This document shows, in pieces, positions 25,820 to 32,844 of a DNA stretch of 32,844 bases (position 1 is the first letter of the stretch; each line of letters begins with the position of its first letter). The stretch covers positions 1 to 32,844 of the forward strand of contig JADFYL010000015.1 of assembly GCA_015233045.1 (NCBI GenBank), in the 5' to 3' direction. The notes beneath the pieces are model-generated. The model was given only the letters and a program-made list of their open reading frames with translations, searched no databases and was not told the DNA's origin. The DNA is from Nitrospirota bacterium. Its GTDB lineage: Bacteria; Nitrospirota; Thermodesulfovibrionia; Thermodesulfovibrionales; Magnetobacteriaceae. The position numbers and the translations under genes were made by a program.

Positions 25820-27335
25820 GATATTCGATACGACACTAAGAGACGGAGAGCAGTCCCCCGGGGCTACGATGAACGTGGATGAGAAGCTTCAAATCGCAAG
25901 GCAACTGGCACGGCTCAATGTTGATATAATTGAGGCTGGTTTTCCTATAACGAGCCAGGGGGATTTCGAGGCCGTAAAAAGAATCGCAGACGAGGTCAAA
26001 GGCGTTACAGTCTGCGGCCTTGCAAGGGCAGTGGATAAGGACATAGACCGTGTTGCCGAGGCGGTAAGAAATGCCGAAAGCGGCAGGATTCATATAGTCA
26101 TTGCCACAAGCGACATTCACCTGAAGTATAAGTTGAAGATGGACAGAGAGGCGGTGCTTGCAATGTCTGTTAAGGCAGTGCGGCACGCGCGTAAATACAC
26201 GGACGACGTGGAGTTCTCCGCCGAGGACGCCACTCGCTCAGACTGGGACTACCTCTGCCGTGTTACAGAGGATGTAATAAAGGCTGGGGCAACGACGGTA
26301 AACATCCCTGACACGGTTGGATACACAGTTCCACAGGAATACGGCCAACTCATCGCATATTTAATGGACAGTGTGCCTAATGTTGATAAGGCCGTGGTTT
26401 CAATTCACTGCCATAATGACCTTGGACTTGGCGTGGCAAATTCTATCTCAGCGGTACTGAGTGGTGCCGGGCAGGTAGAGTGTACGATAAACGGCATAGG
26501 AGAACGCGCGGGCAACGCCTCATTAGAGGAAATAGTAATGGCATTAAAGACGAGGCCAAAGTTTTTTGACGCCGACACGAGGATAAACACGCGTGAGATA
26601 TATAAGACAAGCAAGATGGTCTCAAGAATTACCGGCATGACAGTTCAGCCGAATAAGGCCATAGTCGGCGACAACGCCTTCGCCCACGAATCGGGCATTC
26701 ATCAGGACGGTTTCCTGAAGGAACGCTCCACTTATGAGATTCTAAACCCCGAAGAGATAGGTATCCCAAAAAGCAAACTCATTCTGGGCAAGCACTCAGG
26801 GCGGCACGCGTTTAAAGACAGACTATCGGGGCTTGGGTTTCAGTCATTGACCGATGAGGAAATTAATAAGGCGTTTGAGCGTTTTAAGGCCCTCTGCGAC
26901 CAGAAAAAGCACATATTCGACGAGGACATAGAGGCCATTATAACGGATGAGATTACGAAAGAAAGCAATGTTTATTCTTTTGCGTCGTTATATGTGGTAA
27001 GTGGTACGGGGCAAAAGCCACTGGCAAAAATAAAACTCTCCGTCAAGGGCGAGATGAGGGAGATGGAAAGCACGGGAGACGGCCCTGTTGACGCGGTATA
27101 TAACGCCATAAAGGAATTGACGGGGACAAAGAGCGAGTTGAAAAAATATGAGATAAAAGGGCTGACCGGTGGCACAGACGCACTTGGCGAGGTGATGGTA
27201 ATGTTGGAAGAGGATAGTCGCGTAGTGCGCGCAAGCGCCTCAGACCCGGACATTATCGCGGCCTCCGCCAAGGCGTATATCAATGCCCTTAACAAACTCG
27301 CCGTAGCAGGCAGGACAGTGGAAAAAGGCGTTTAA
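25806..27335 (+). CDS. leuA: 2-isopropylmalate synthase
   Basis: First committed step of leucine synthesis: condensation of acetyl-CoA with 2-oxoisovalerate. The 509 residues comprise a TIM-barrel catalytic domain with [13 protein letters not shown] (Arg12, metal-binding Asp13), metal ligands His201 and His203 in SIHCHNDLG, Asn237 in [10 protein letters not shown] and IHQDGFLK. A linker and a C-terminal leucine-sensing regulatory domain (about 395-505) follow, so feedback inhibition is expected. The start is GTG at 25806 inside the end of pssA. Grouping psd-pssA-leuA in one transcript is a recurring arrangement in several bacterial groups (from memory). Confidence 0.95.
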   Translation: MRVIKIFDTTLRDGEQSPGATMNVDEKLQIARQLARLNVDIIEAGFPITSQGDFEAVKRIADEVKGVTVCGLARAVDKDIDRVAEAVRNAESGRIHIVIATSDIHLKYKLKMDREAVLAMSVKAVRHARKYTDDVEFSAEDATRSDWDYLCRVTEDVIKAGATTVNIPDTVGYTVPQEYGQLIAYLMDSVPNVDKAVVSIHCHNDLGLGVANSISAVLSGAGQVECTINGIGERAGNASLEEIVMALKTRPKFFDADTRINTREIYKTSKMVSRITGMTVQPNKAIVGDNAFAHESGIHQDGFLKERSTYEILNPEEIGIPKSKLILGKHSGRHAFKDRLSGLGFQSLTDEEINKAFERFKALCDQKKHIFDEDIEAIITDEITKESNVYSFASLYVVSGTGQKPLAKIKLSVKGEMREMESTGDGPVDAVYNAIKELTGTKSELKKYEIKGLTGGTDALGEVMVMLEEDSRVVRASASDPDIIAASAKAYINALNKLAVAGRTVEKGV

Positions 27336-27398
27336 GATTACCTCCCCCCGATAAAAAACCCGTGTCGGCAATTCTAACTTTATGCTATACTCGTAGTC

Positions 27399-27602
27399 AT
27401 GCACATGGAAATAGACGAAGAGGCATGTATAGGGTGTGGCAGGTGCGAGGAGATATGTCCGGCGGTCTTTTTTGTTGATGAGGCCATCGGCAAATCACAA
27501 ATTATTGACCCCGATGGCTGCGACTACGCCGGGTGCTGCGAGGCCGCGGAGGAAAACTGCCCCGTCCACGCCATTCATATCGGGCAGCCCCACAGTCACT
27601 GA
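27399..27602 (+). CDS. Small [4Fe-4S] ferredoxin
   Basis: 67 residues, single-cluster type. The ligand motif CIGCGRCEEICP (Cys10, 13, 16, 20) and a distal NCP Cys54 correspond to the Thermotoga/Desulfovibrio ferredoxin fold, in which three N-terminal-motif Cys plus the distal one bind the cluster and the extra pair may form a disulfide. Further Cys at 41, 46 and 47 (CDYAGCCEAAE) and a His-rich tail (HIGQPHSH) are noticeable. It is a low-potential electron carrier with an unknown partner. It lies 63 bp after leuA and 9 bp before a methyltransferase. A TATACT element about 20 bp upstream may be part of its own promoter. Confidence 0.9.
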   Translation: MHMEIDEEACIGCGRCEEICPAVFFVDEAIGKSQIIDPDGCDYAGCCEAAEENCPVHAIHIGQPHSH

Positions 27603-27611
27603 TGAGAATCA

Positions 27612-28391
27612 ATGAACATACTCGACGAATACATTAACGCCGCCCCGTCCGCACAAACAGCCATTGATATATTTAAGGGCGAATGGATATCAAAACTGCC
27701 TGGCGAGGGGCTAACGGCGGGGAAGGACGAACTCTTCAACGACGCCCGCATCCCATGGACAGAGGAGCAATTCGGGAGCTTTAAAGGGGCACGAGTCCTT
27801 GAACTTGGACCATTTGAGGCCGCCCATACCTATATGATGGACAAACGCGGCGCTGACTTCATTCTTGCCATAGAGATGAACACCCGTTCCTTTCTGAAAT
27901 GTCTCATTGTGAAAGAGATATACGACATGAAAAGTTCGCACTTCATGCTTGGCAATTTTGTTGACTATCTCAAAAGCGCCTCAGACACGTTCGATGTCTG
28001 CATAGCAAGCGGAGTCCTCTACCACATGGTAAACCCGGCCGAATTAATATATCTGATCTCAAGGGTATCGAACAAGGTGATGCTCTGGACACATTATTAT
28101 GACAAGGCGCTTGTTGAGGGGAACCCTACGGCATTCGGGCATTTCGACGGTGCGGATTCAGTAGAGAGCGAGTACATGGGATTTTCGCACGTTCTGTATA
28201 AGCAGAACTACCATAGCGCCCTTGATTGTGTATCCTTCTGCGGCGGAAGCTCCTCGTACAGCTATTGGATGACCAGAGAGGACATCCTTTTGTGTTTAAA
28301 GCACTTTGGCTACGGCGGTTTTCAAATCGGCTTTGACCATACGAGCCACCCCAACGGGCCTGCGTTTTGTGTCTCGGCTGTAAAGGATTGA
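27612..28391 (+). CDS. Class I SAM-dependent methyltransferase, substrate unknown
   Basis: 259 residues. AdoMet motif I is RVLELGPFEAAHTYMM (about 60-75), the acidic residue ending strand 2 is in LAIEMNTRS, and motif IV is DVCIASGVLYHMVNPAELIYLI. This is a common fold for small-molecule and tRNA-wobble-type methyltransferases (DUF1698-like); the target is not evident. It starts 9 bp after the ferredoxin. Its TGA is the one found inside the conserved left end of dispersed repeat copy B, so the repeat begins within the last codons. Confidence 0.8.
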   Translation: MNILDEYINAAPSAQTAIDIFKGEWISKLPGEGLTAGKDELFNDARIPWTEEQFGSFKGARVLELGPFEAAHTYMMDKRGADFILAIEMNTRSFLKCLIVKEIYDMKSSHFMLGNFVDYLKSASDTFDVCIASGVLYHMVNPAELIYLISRVSNKVMLWTHYYDKALVEGNPTAFGHFDGADSVESEYMGFSHVLYKQNYHSALDCVSFCGGSSSYSYWMTREDILLCLKHFGYGGFQIGFDHTSHPNGPAFCVSAVKD

Positions 28392-28435
28392 AGACGAAGG
28401 GGGATAATCCCCCTCGTATTTTCTACATGTTTTAT
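28383..28435. repeat. Dispersed palindromic element, copy B
   Basis: Core GGGGGATAATCCCCC at 28399-28413, left flank AAGGATTGAAGACGAA, right flank CTCGTATTTTCTACATGTTTTAT. It matches copy A along the whole length except for a few changes and four missing bases. It includes the stop codon of the upstream methyltransferase. The hairpin followed by CGTATTTT may also terminate transcription. Confidence 0.78.
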
Positions 28436-28718
28436 CAGTTGAATTCCATCTGCCGCCCGTTGGCGGCTTCAGTGCTCCAGCCCAAGGTTATTATAACTAA
28501 TGCGTTTGTCCTAAAATAGAAGACACAATCTTCAAATGTCTTTGCAAGGCCATCAGGAGAATTTTTTTTGATAACCACACTAAACCTTTTTACAATTCGC
28601 GGTGTCTATAAAGCATTGATTCGAAAGTGGTCTGATTAGGCATATCTCCAAGGGAGGCGGCCGCGGTTTCTGTGGACGTCTCCCCTCACCACAACCAGCT
28701 CATGTCTGATATACCTGT
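28436..28718. other. Gene-free stretch between methyltransferase and TPR gene
   Basis: No convincing frame. A weak imperfect hairpin (GGGAGG...CTCCC, about 28652-28684) might end the minus-strand TPR transcript. Nothing else is recognised. Confidence 0.4.
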
Positions 28719-29366
28719 CTATTTACATTCACCCGTAGATTTAACATGTTGGGCATACTCGCACATGCCAAGTTCACAGGCACGGGCAATATCACCGCAT
28801 CCTTTTGTCTTATCGCCCCTAGTCATGTACACAATAGCCCTGTTGTAGTAGGCCGCGGCAAAATTACTGTTAATTTCCAGTGCCTTTGTATAGTCCGCGG
28901 TGGCATTGTCATATTCCTTTGTACCCTCAAAAAAGGCAATCCCTCTGTTGTAGTACGCCTCGGCAAAATCCTTCTTAATCTTTATGGCCTCGCTATACTC
29001 AGCAACGGCCTTGTCATAGTCCTTTTTCCCAATGCGATATACTTCTCCCAAACTATTATGCGCCTCGGCGTATTTTGGGTTAAGCTGTACCGCCCTGCTA
29101 AGGCCAACGATGGCATTTTCATAGTCATGTTTCTCTTTACCAAATATAAGCCCAAGGTTGTAGTACGCCTCGGCCAAATATGGGTTAATCTTCAATGCCT
29201 TAGTGAAATCGGCGACTGCCTTGTCGAACTCCCCCTTATCCATGTACTTGATTGCGCGGTTGAAATACTTGTCTGCGGCACTTGCACCGGCAGCCTCTAT
29301 GGGTAAAAAGACAATCAGCGACAAGAGAAGCGCAACGGCACCGAGCCTAAAAATAGGGTAATTCAT
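28719..29366 (-). CDS. Secreted tetratricopeptide-repeat protein
   Basis: 215 residues from the ATG at 29366, which has GGAGG 9 nt upstream; the longer frame from a TTG at 29399 lacks this and is rejected. A signal peptide (hydrophobic LGAVALLLSLIVFLPIEA, cleavage near ASA) is followed by about five TPR units in tandem (EFDKAVADFTKALKINP, DYENAIVGLSRAVQLNP, DYDKAVAEYSEAIKI, EYDNATADYTKALEI, then a degenerate last one). The protein ends in a Cys-bearing tail (Cys at GCGDIARACELGMCEY and near the end). It is probably a periplasmic scaffold; the partner is unknown. It is divergent from zur. Confidence 0.85.
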   Translation of the reverse strand: MNYPIFRLGAVALLLSLIVFLPIEAAGASAADKYFNRAIKYMDKGEFDKAVADFTKALKINPYLAEAYYNLGLIFGKEKHDYENAIVGLSRAVQLNPKYAEAHNSLGEVYRIGKKDYDKAVAEYSEAIKIKKDFAEAYYNRGIAFFEGTKEYDNATADYTKALEINSNFAAAYYNRAIVYMTRGDKTKGCGDIARACELGMCEYAQHVKSTGECK

Positions 29367-29469
29367 CTGTGGTATCCTCCATTGTGCAGTTATCTCCAAA
29401 TATACGCATTATACAACTTTTACGGGAATCACAGCAAGCAGCCCCCAAATTAAGAAGCAGGGGGACGTA

Positions 29470-29499
29470 TTGACAAATGCAACCCCGTTGCAATACAAT
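29470..29499 (+). promoter_or_regulatory. zur promoter with dyad operator
   Basis: Consensus -35 TTGACA (29470-29475), an 18-bp spacer and -10 TACAAT (29494-29499). The spacer contains the perfect dyad TGCAAC-CCC-GTTGCA (29478-29492), ideally placed for a repressor to block polymerase. The first base of the ATG (29506) lies 7 nt after the -10 box, so the transcript should be leaderless or nearly so. I infer the operator to be for Zur itself, controlling the whole zinc operon. Confidence 0.72.
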
Positions 29500-29505
29500 C
29501 CCCGT

Positions 29506-29940
29506 ATGAGGCAACAAACACTTGAGGCACTGAAAGACAAGGGGTTTCGTCTGACTAAGATAAGAAAACTTATTATAGATGTGTTCTTCTCTAACGCGGA
29601 CGCGCCTATATCTGCCCCGGAGCTGAGAACGCACCTCCTTGCCTTAGACGTGAAGGCAAATAAGACGACAATCTATCGCGAACTGGATTTCTTGTCTGCC
29701 CAGGGCATAATCGTGGAAATCAATGCCGGTGACGGCAAGAAGCGATATGAACTTGACCGCTTTGGCCATCACCACCACATCTTGTGTCTGAGGTGCAGCG
29801 CCGTTGAGTGCGTGGCGATTGAAGACTGCGCGCTGGAAGAGCAGTTAAGCCGCGTTGATTTGAAGAATTTTAAAGTTACTGGCCATGCGTTGAATTTTTT
29901 CGGCATCTGCGCGGGGTGTAGCCCCTGCACGGAGTGCTGA
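29506..29940 (+). CDS. zur: Fur-family zinc uptake regulator
   Basis: Zinc-responsive repressor of the zinc importer encoded just downstream. 144 residues: winged-helix DNA-binding half (RLTKIRKLIIDVFF, KTTIYRELDFLSAQGIIVE), a His-rich metal site (RFGHHHHILC), and two Cys pairs for structural zinc (CLRC and CAGC, with an extra CTEC tail). I start at ATG 29506. The frame runs back to a TTG at 29470, but those codons are the -35 box and spacer of the promoter. No ribosome-binding site precedes the ATG, in line with a leaderless message. The znuA ATG overlaps the stop (TGATG). Assignment as Zur rather than Fur or PerR rests on this context. Confidence 0.88.
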   Translation: MRQQTLEALKDKGFRLTKIRKLIIDVFFSNADAPISAPELRTHLLALDVKANKTTIYRELDFLSAQGIIVEINAGDGKKRYELDRFGHHHHILCLRCSAVECVAIEDCALEEQLSRVDLKNFKVTGHALNFFGICAGCSPCTEC

Positions 29941-30836
29941 TGAGATATTACTGTCGGGCTATATACCAGTCGCCGCTGATAATTGTCGCGTTCATTGCCT
30001 TACTAATATCGTCGGCAAGGGCAAATGCCACGATGACAGCGGCGGCGGCGTTTTATCCCCTCGCCCACTTTGCCAAACAAGTAGGGGGCACCCTCACCGA
30101 TGTACAAACCATAGTCCCCGTCGGCATAGAACCGCACGAATTCGACCCCGCGCCAAAGGACATAAGGCGCATATACGCCTCAAAGGTGTTTATATTTAAT
30201 GGAGCCGATATTGATTTATGGGCGGAGAAAATCGCGCCGGACTTAGAAAAAAAAGGGGTTCTTACGGTAAACGCGACATCGGGCATTACACTTCTGACAA
30301 CTCACGGGCAGGCAGACCCGCACGTATGGGTTGACCCCGTGCTCGCCCAAAAAGAGGTCGAACTCATACGTGATTCATTCATACGGGCTGACCCGGAAAA
30401 CGAGCAGGTGTACAGGACAAACGCGGCGGCGTATCTGGATAAATTAAGGACATTAGACGGGAAATTCAGAGACGGCCTCAAATCCTGCGCCACACGAAAG
30501 ATTGTGGTAAGCCACGGTGCATTTGCGTACTTAGCGGCGCGATATAACTTAGAAACCTTTGTATTAAGCGGCCTTTCACCGTCAGAGGAACCATCGCCGC
30601 GGCGCTTGGGGGAGGCCGTGAAGGCTGCCCGCGCTCAAGGCATAAGATATATCTTTTTTGAATCCCTCGTAAGTCCCAAAATAGCCGACACCGTGGCGCG
30701 TGAAATAGGGGCGGCAACGCTGGTACTAAACCCGATAGAGGGGCTGACGCCCGCCGACGCCGCGGCAGGCAGAGACTATGTCTCTATTATGGAGGACAAC
30801 CTGAAAAACCTTCGCATAGCGCTCGAATGCCAATGA
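29940..30836 (+). CDS. znuA: Zinc ABC transporter, periplasmic binding protein
   Basis: Cluster A-I metal-binding protein, 298 residues, with a signal peptide (about 1-30, LIIVAFIALLISSARANA). Metal ligands are His66 (VGIEPHEFDP), His128 (ADPHVWVDP), His192 (VSHGAFAYLA) and an acidic residue in the FFESLVSPK region (Glu241). The His-rich loop common in ZnuA is almost absent (TTHGQADPH). Manganese as substrate is therefore not strictly excluded, but the Fur-family gene and three-His ligand set favour zinc. ATG 29940 overlaps the zur stop and has GGAG before it; a GTG lies two codons earlier. It overlaps znuC. Confidence 0.93.
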   Translation: MRYYCRAIYQSPLIIVAFIALLISSARANATMTAAAAFYPLAHFAKQVGGTLTDVQTIVPVGIEPHEFDPAPKDIRRIYASKVFIFNGADIDLWAEKIAPDLEKKGVLTVNATSGITLLTTHGQADPHVWVDPVLAQKEVELIRDSFIRADPENEQVYRTNAAAYLDKLRTLDGKFRDGLKSCATRKIVVSHGAFAYLAARYNLETFVLSGLSPSEEPSPRRLGEAVKAARAQGIRYIFFESLVSPKIADTVAREIGAATLVLNPIEGLTPADAAAGRDYVSIMEDNLKNLRIALECQ

Positions 30837-31582
30837 CAACAAACTGCATAGAAGTCGAACACCTGAATTTAAGTTTCGACAAAAATGTCGTCATAGAAGA
30901 CGTTAGTTTCAATATCACCAACGGGCAGTACACCGGCCTGATAGGACCAAATGGAGGCGGCAAGACCACGCTTATCAGAATAATACTCGGCCTTCTTACG
31001 CCGTCATCCGGCAGCGTGAGGCTCTTTGGTGAACCTGCCAGCGGGTTTATGAGGCGTTACCTGATTGGCTATGTGCCTCAGAACGCCTCACAGGCGGAGT
31101 TTTACTTTCCCGCCACCGCCCACGAAATCGTCAAAAGTGGCCGCACGGCGAGAGTGGGCATGTTCAGGCGCTTCAAAAAGGCGGACAATGCGGCCATAGC
31201 TCATGCGATGGAAACCGCAGGGGTAGCCCACCTGAAGGACCGGCTCATCGGAAAGCTCTCCGGCGGCCAGCGCCAGCGGGTGTTTATCGCGCGTGCCCTG
31301 GCCGGAGACCCGAAAGTCCTGATACTTGACGAACCGGCCGTTGGCGTGGATACGGCGTCGAAGGAGCGGTTCTATGAATTTCTGCATGAGCTGAATAAAA
31401 ACAGCGGGATAACCATCTTGTTTGTCACGCATGACTTAGGGGTTATAGCGCGTGAGGTAGAGACAGTTCTGTGTCTGAACACAAGGCTGCTGTGCCACAG
31501 TGAACCGGGGGTTTTCACTGAGGACAAACTCATAGAAATCGCATATGGCGGCAAGGTAACGCCGGTAATTCACGGGCACTGA
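30827..31582 (+). CDS. znuC: Zinc ABC transporter, ATP-binding protein
   Basis: The ATPase that drives zinc import, about 251 residues. Walker A is GPNGGGKTT (about 40-48), Q-loop YVPQNAS, signature LSGGQRQRV, Walker B VLILDEPAVGVD and H-loop FVTHDLG. All are intact. Two starts are possible, ATG 30827 or ATG 30833; the latter forms the classic ATGA overlap with the znuA stop. A short C-terminal tail follows the H-loop region. Confidence 0.94.
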   Translation: MPMTTNCIEVEHLNLSFDKNVVIEDVSFNITNGQYTGLIGPNGGGKTTLIRIILGLLTPSSGSVRLFGEPASGFMRRYLIGYVPQNASQAEFYFPATAHEIVKSGRTARVGMFRRFKKADNAAIAHAMETAGVAHLKDRLIGKLSGGQRQRVFIARALAGDPKVLILDEPAVGVDTASKERFYEFLHELNKNSGITILFVTHDLGVIAREVETVLCLNTRLLCHSEPGVFTEDKLIEIAYGGKVTPVIHGH

Positions 31583-31594
31583 GAGGGAGTGGGC

Positions 31595-32404
31595 ATGATG
31601 CCGGAGATATTTCAGTTTGATTTTATGCTGAGGGCATTTGCCACGGGGGCTATTTTGGCCGTAATTGCCCCGGTGATAGGGATTTTTATGGTCGTAAGGC
31701 GGTATTCTTTAATGGCGGACACACTGGCGCACATTTCACTAACCGGGGTAGCGGCGGGGATGTTGACTAAGACGTACCCGCTTGGCGGGGCGCTTGCCGT
31801 GTCAGTTATAGCGGCCGTAGGGATTGAGAAACTACGCACATCGAGGGCGGTATTTGGGGAGTCTGCCGTAGCGCTTTTCTTCTGGGGCGGGATGGCGGCG
31901 GCGGTTGTGTTGTTAAGCATGGCGGGGGGATTTAATGTCGGGTTGTTTGCGTATCTCTTTGGAAGCATTTCAACAGTAACGACGAGGGACTTATATCTTA
32001 TCGCGGCCTTGGGGGTTTTAATTCTTGCGACTATTTTTCTGCTTTATAAGGAGCTGTTTTTCGTGTCCTTTGACGAATCTCTGGCAAGGGCAAACGGGCT
32101 GAGGGCGGAGAATTACAATCTTGTCATAATCGTTTTAGCCGCGGTGGCGATTGTGCTTGCGATGCCGATAGTGGGGGCGCTCCTGATTGGCGCCCTGATG
32201 GTGGTGCCCGTGGTAACGGCGATGCAGTTTGCGGTGAGTTTCAGGCAAACGTTGTTCATATCGATAGGAATATCGCTGATTTCGGTGATAAGCGGGCTGG
32301 TCTTATCGTATTACCTCGACATAGCAAGCGGCGGCACAATAGTAATAACGGCATTAGGGATTTTCGCGGTTGTATGGCTGATAACCGCTAAAAAAAGGTC
32401 ATAA
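31595..32404 (+). CDS. znuB: Zinc ABC transporter, permease
   Basis: Inner-membrane channel of the zinc importer (ABC-3 family). 269 residues with about eight hydrophobic helices. Family landmarks are MVVRRYSLMADTLAHISLTGVA after helix 2 (coupling region), SFDESLARANGL, and ALLIGALMVVPVVTA. I use ATG 31595 because AGGGAG lies 5 nt upstream; a GTG two codons earlier (31589) is also in frame. It lies 12 bp after znuC and is the last gene of the zinc operon. Confidence 0.93.
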   Translation: MMPEIFQFDFMLRAFATGAILAVIAPVIGIFMVVRRYSLMADTLAHISLTGVAAGMLTKTYPLGGALAVSVIAAVGIEKLRTSRAVFGESAVALFFWGGMAAAVVLLSMAGGFNVGLFAYLFGSISTVTTRDLYLIAALGVLILATIFLLYKELFFVSFDESLARANGLRAENYNLVIIVLAAVAIVLAMPIVGALLIGALMVVPVVTAMQFAVSFRQTLFISIGISLISVISGLVLSYYLDIASGGTIVITALGIFAVVWLITAKKRS

Positions 32405-32415
32405 AATCCAATCGC

Positions 32416-32730
32416 TTATGATGAAAGACGAAGGGGGATAATCTCCCCGTTGTAGGTGACTTCACTAAGAATGACATCCTTCATTTGTGGACGAATGGCA
32501 TTCATGGTTACTAAATCTATCTCTCTACCCAACAAGTCTTCAAGATAAAATTTCAGTTCAGCATAGTTGTTGAAAGTAACATATCCCTCCTCAAATTCAA
32601 CAAGAACATCAATGTCACTTTCTGCTTTTGCCTCCCCACGGGCAAAGGAACCAAACACTCCCATAGAGATGAGATGGAATTGGCTCTGTATCACTTTATA
32701 GTGGCTTTTCAATATCTCGATGACGTTCAT
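32416..32730 (-). CDS. MNT-type nucleotidyltransferase (MntA-like antitoxin)
   Basis: A minimal nucleotidyltransferase domain, 104 residues, with the active-site pattern Gly27-Ser28-x10-Asp39-x-Asp41 (FGSFARGEAKAESDIDVLVEF). Such proteins usually pair with a HEPN RNase and neutralise it by AMPylating it (HepT-MntA systems). No HEPN gene is in the window: the next gene downstream is znuB on the opposite strand, and only 114 bp remain upstream, so a partner could lie outside. The family normally ends near a hydrophobic EVxY motif. Here about ten extra residues (GEIIPLRLSS) are encoded by dispersed repeat copy C. Confidence 0.85.
   Translation of the reverse strand: MNVIEILKSHYKVIQSQFHLISMGVFGSFARGEAKAESDIDVLVEFEEGYVTFNNYAELKFYLEDLLGREIDLVTMNAIRPQMKDVILSEVTYNGEIIPLRLSS
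32421..32449. repeat. Dispersed palindromic element, copy C (diverged)
   Basis: GAAAGACGAAGGGGGATAAT (32423-32442) followed by CTCCCC. The left half is identical in order to copies A and B and the right arm is altered. It lies 17 bp after the znuB stop and overlaps the last codons of the convergent nucleotidyltransferase gene. It may serve as a terminator for znuB. Confidence 0.65.
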
Positions 32731-32844
32731 GCACTCTCTTTGTTAATTTATAAATTCACTTCTTAATTACAATAGTGGAACATAATCAGAGTAGAAACAC
32801 GAGAAACTAAGTCATTGAAAAATGCAAATATCTGGTTTGGGATG
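32731..32844. other. Right edge of window, no gene seen
   Basis: A+T-rich sequence upstream of the MNT gene, with no frame of note. It presumably contains its promoter or the end of an upstream gene beyond the window. Confidence 0.4.

Overview
The window looks like a piece of chromosome from a free-living, double-membraned bacterium of intermediate GC content. The gene set includes an RNase Y / YmdB pair, RarA, an MsbA-type lipid A flippase, a type II Psd-PssA-LeuA cluster, NtrC-type sigma-54 signalling and a ZnuACB zinc importer. My best guess is Nitrospirota (Thermodesulfovibrionia or Magnetobacterium-like) or a related deltaproteobacterial-grade lineage. This rests on remembered family resemblance, not a search. 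There is no rRNA or tRNA gene and no CRISPR array, and most of the sequence is packed, co-directional housekeeping operons.

Left part (1-7.4 kb, all minus strand): a truncated NtrC-family response regulator and its membrane histidine kinase overlap by 11 nt. A relic of a group II intron maturase lies just upstream of them. Next comes a 1024-residue plant-like alpha-glucan, water dikinase, preceded by a possible 35-codon ORF joined to it at TAATG, then a HAMP-like membrane protein and a SAM methyltransferase. Envelope/glycan segment (7.5-10.9 kb): a PglC/WcaJ-type sugar transferase and a TMTC-like membrane glycosyltransferase with C-terminal TPRs face a convergent gene for a Ser/Asn/Thr-rich protein almost without charged residues.

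Middle (11.1-16.8 kb, minus): a tight operon rarA-rny-ymdB-osmC-like-pgpA-thpR. About 350 nt upstream of rarA and on the same strand is a structured region with its own promoter that I interpret as 6S RNA. Next to it is a probable terminal fragment of an insertion sequence. Then (17-20.2 kb, plus) come a REC-PAS-HisKA_2 hybrid sensor kinase and an msbA-like ABC exporter whose ATG directly follows the kinase stop codon.

20.3-24.3 kb (minus): an A+T-richer restriction-modification island. The MvaI/BcnI-type endonuclease carries a single in-frame TGA, while the DNA methyltransferase looks intact. proS and a small Cys-containing secreted protein follow. 24.4-28.4 kb (plus): psd-pssA-leuA with overlapping junctions, a single-cluster ferredoxin and a SAM methyltransferase. 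28.7-29.4 kb: a secreted TPR protein on the minus strand. 29.5-32.4 kb: a compact zinc operon zur-znuA-znuC-znuB. Its promoter has a perfect dyad between -35 and -10, and the predicted start site falls on the zur ATG. The window ends with an MNT nucleotidyltransferase without a visible HEPN partner.

A dispersed element centred on the palindrome GGGGGATAATCCCCC occurs three times at or close to gene 3' ends (11.06, 28.39 and 32.43 kb). It supplies a stop codon to one gene and apparently an extra C-terminal tail to another.
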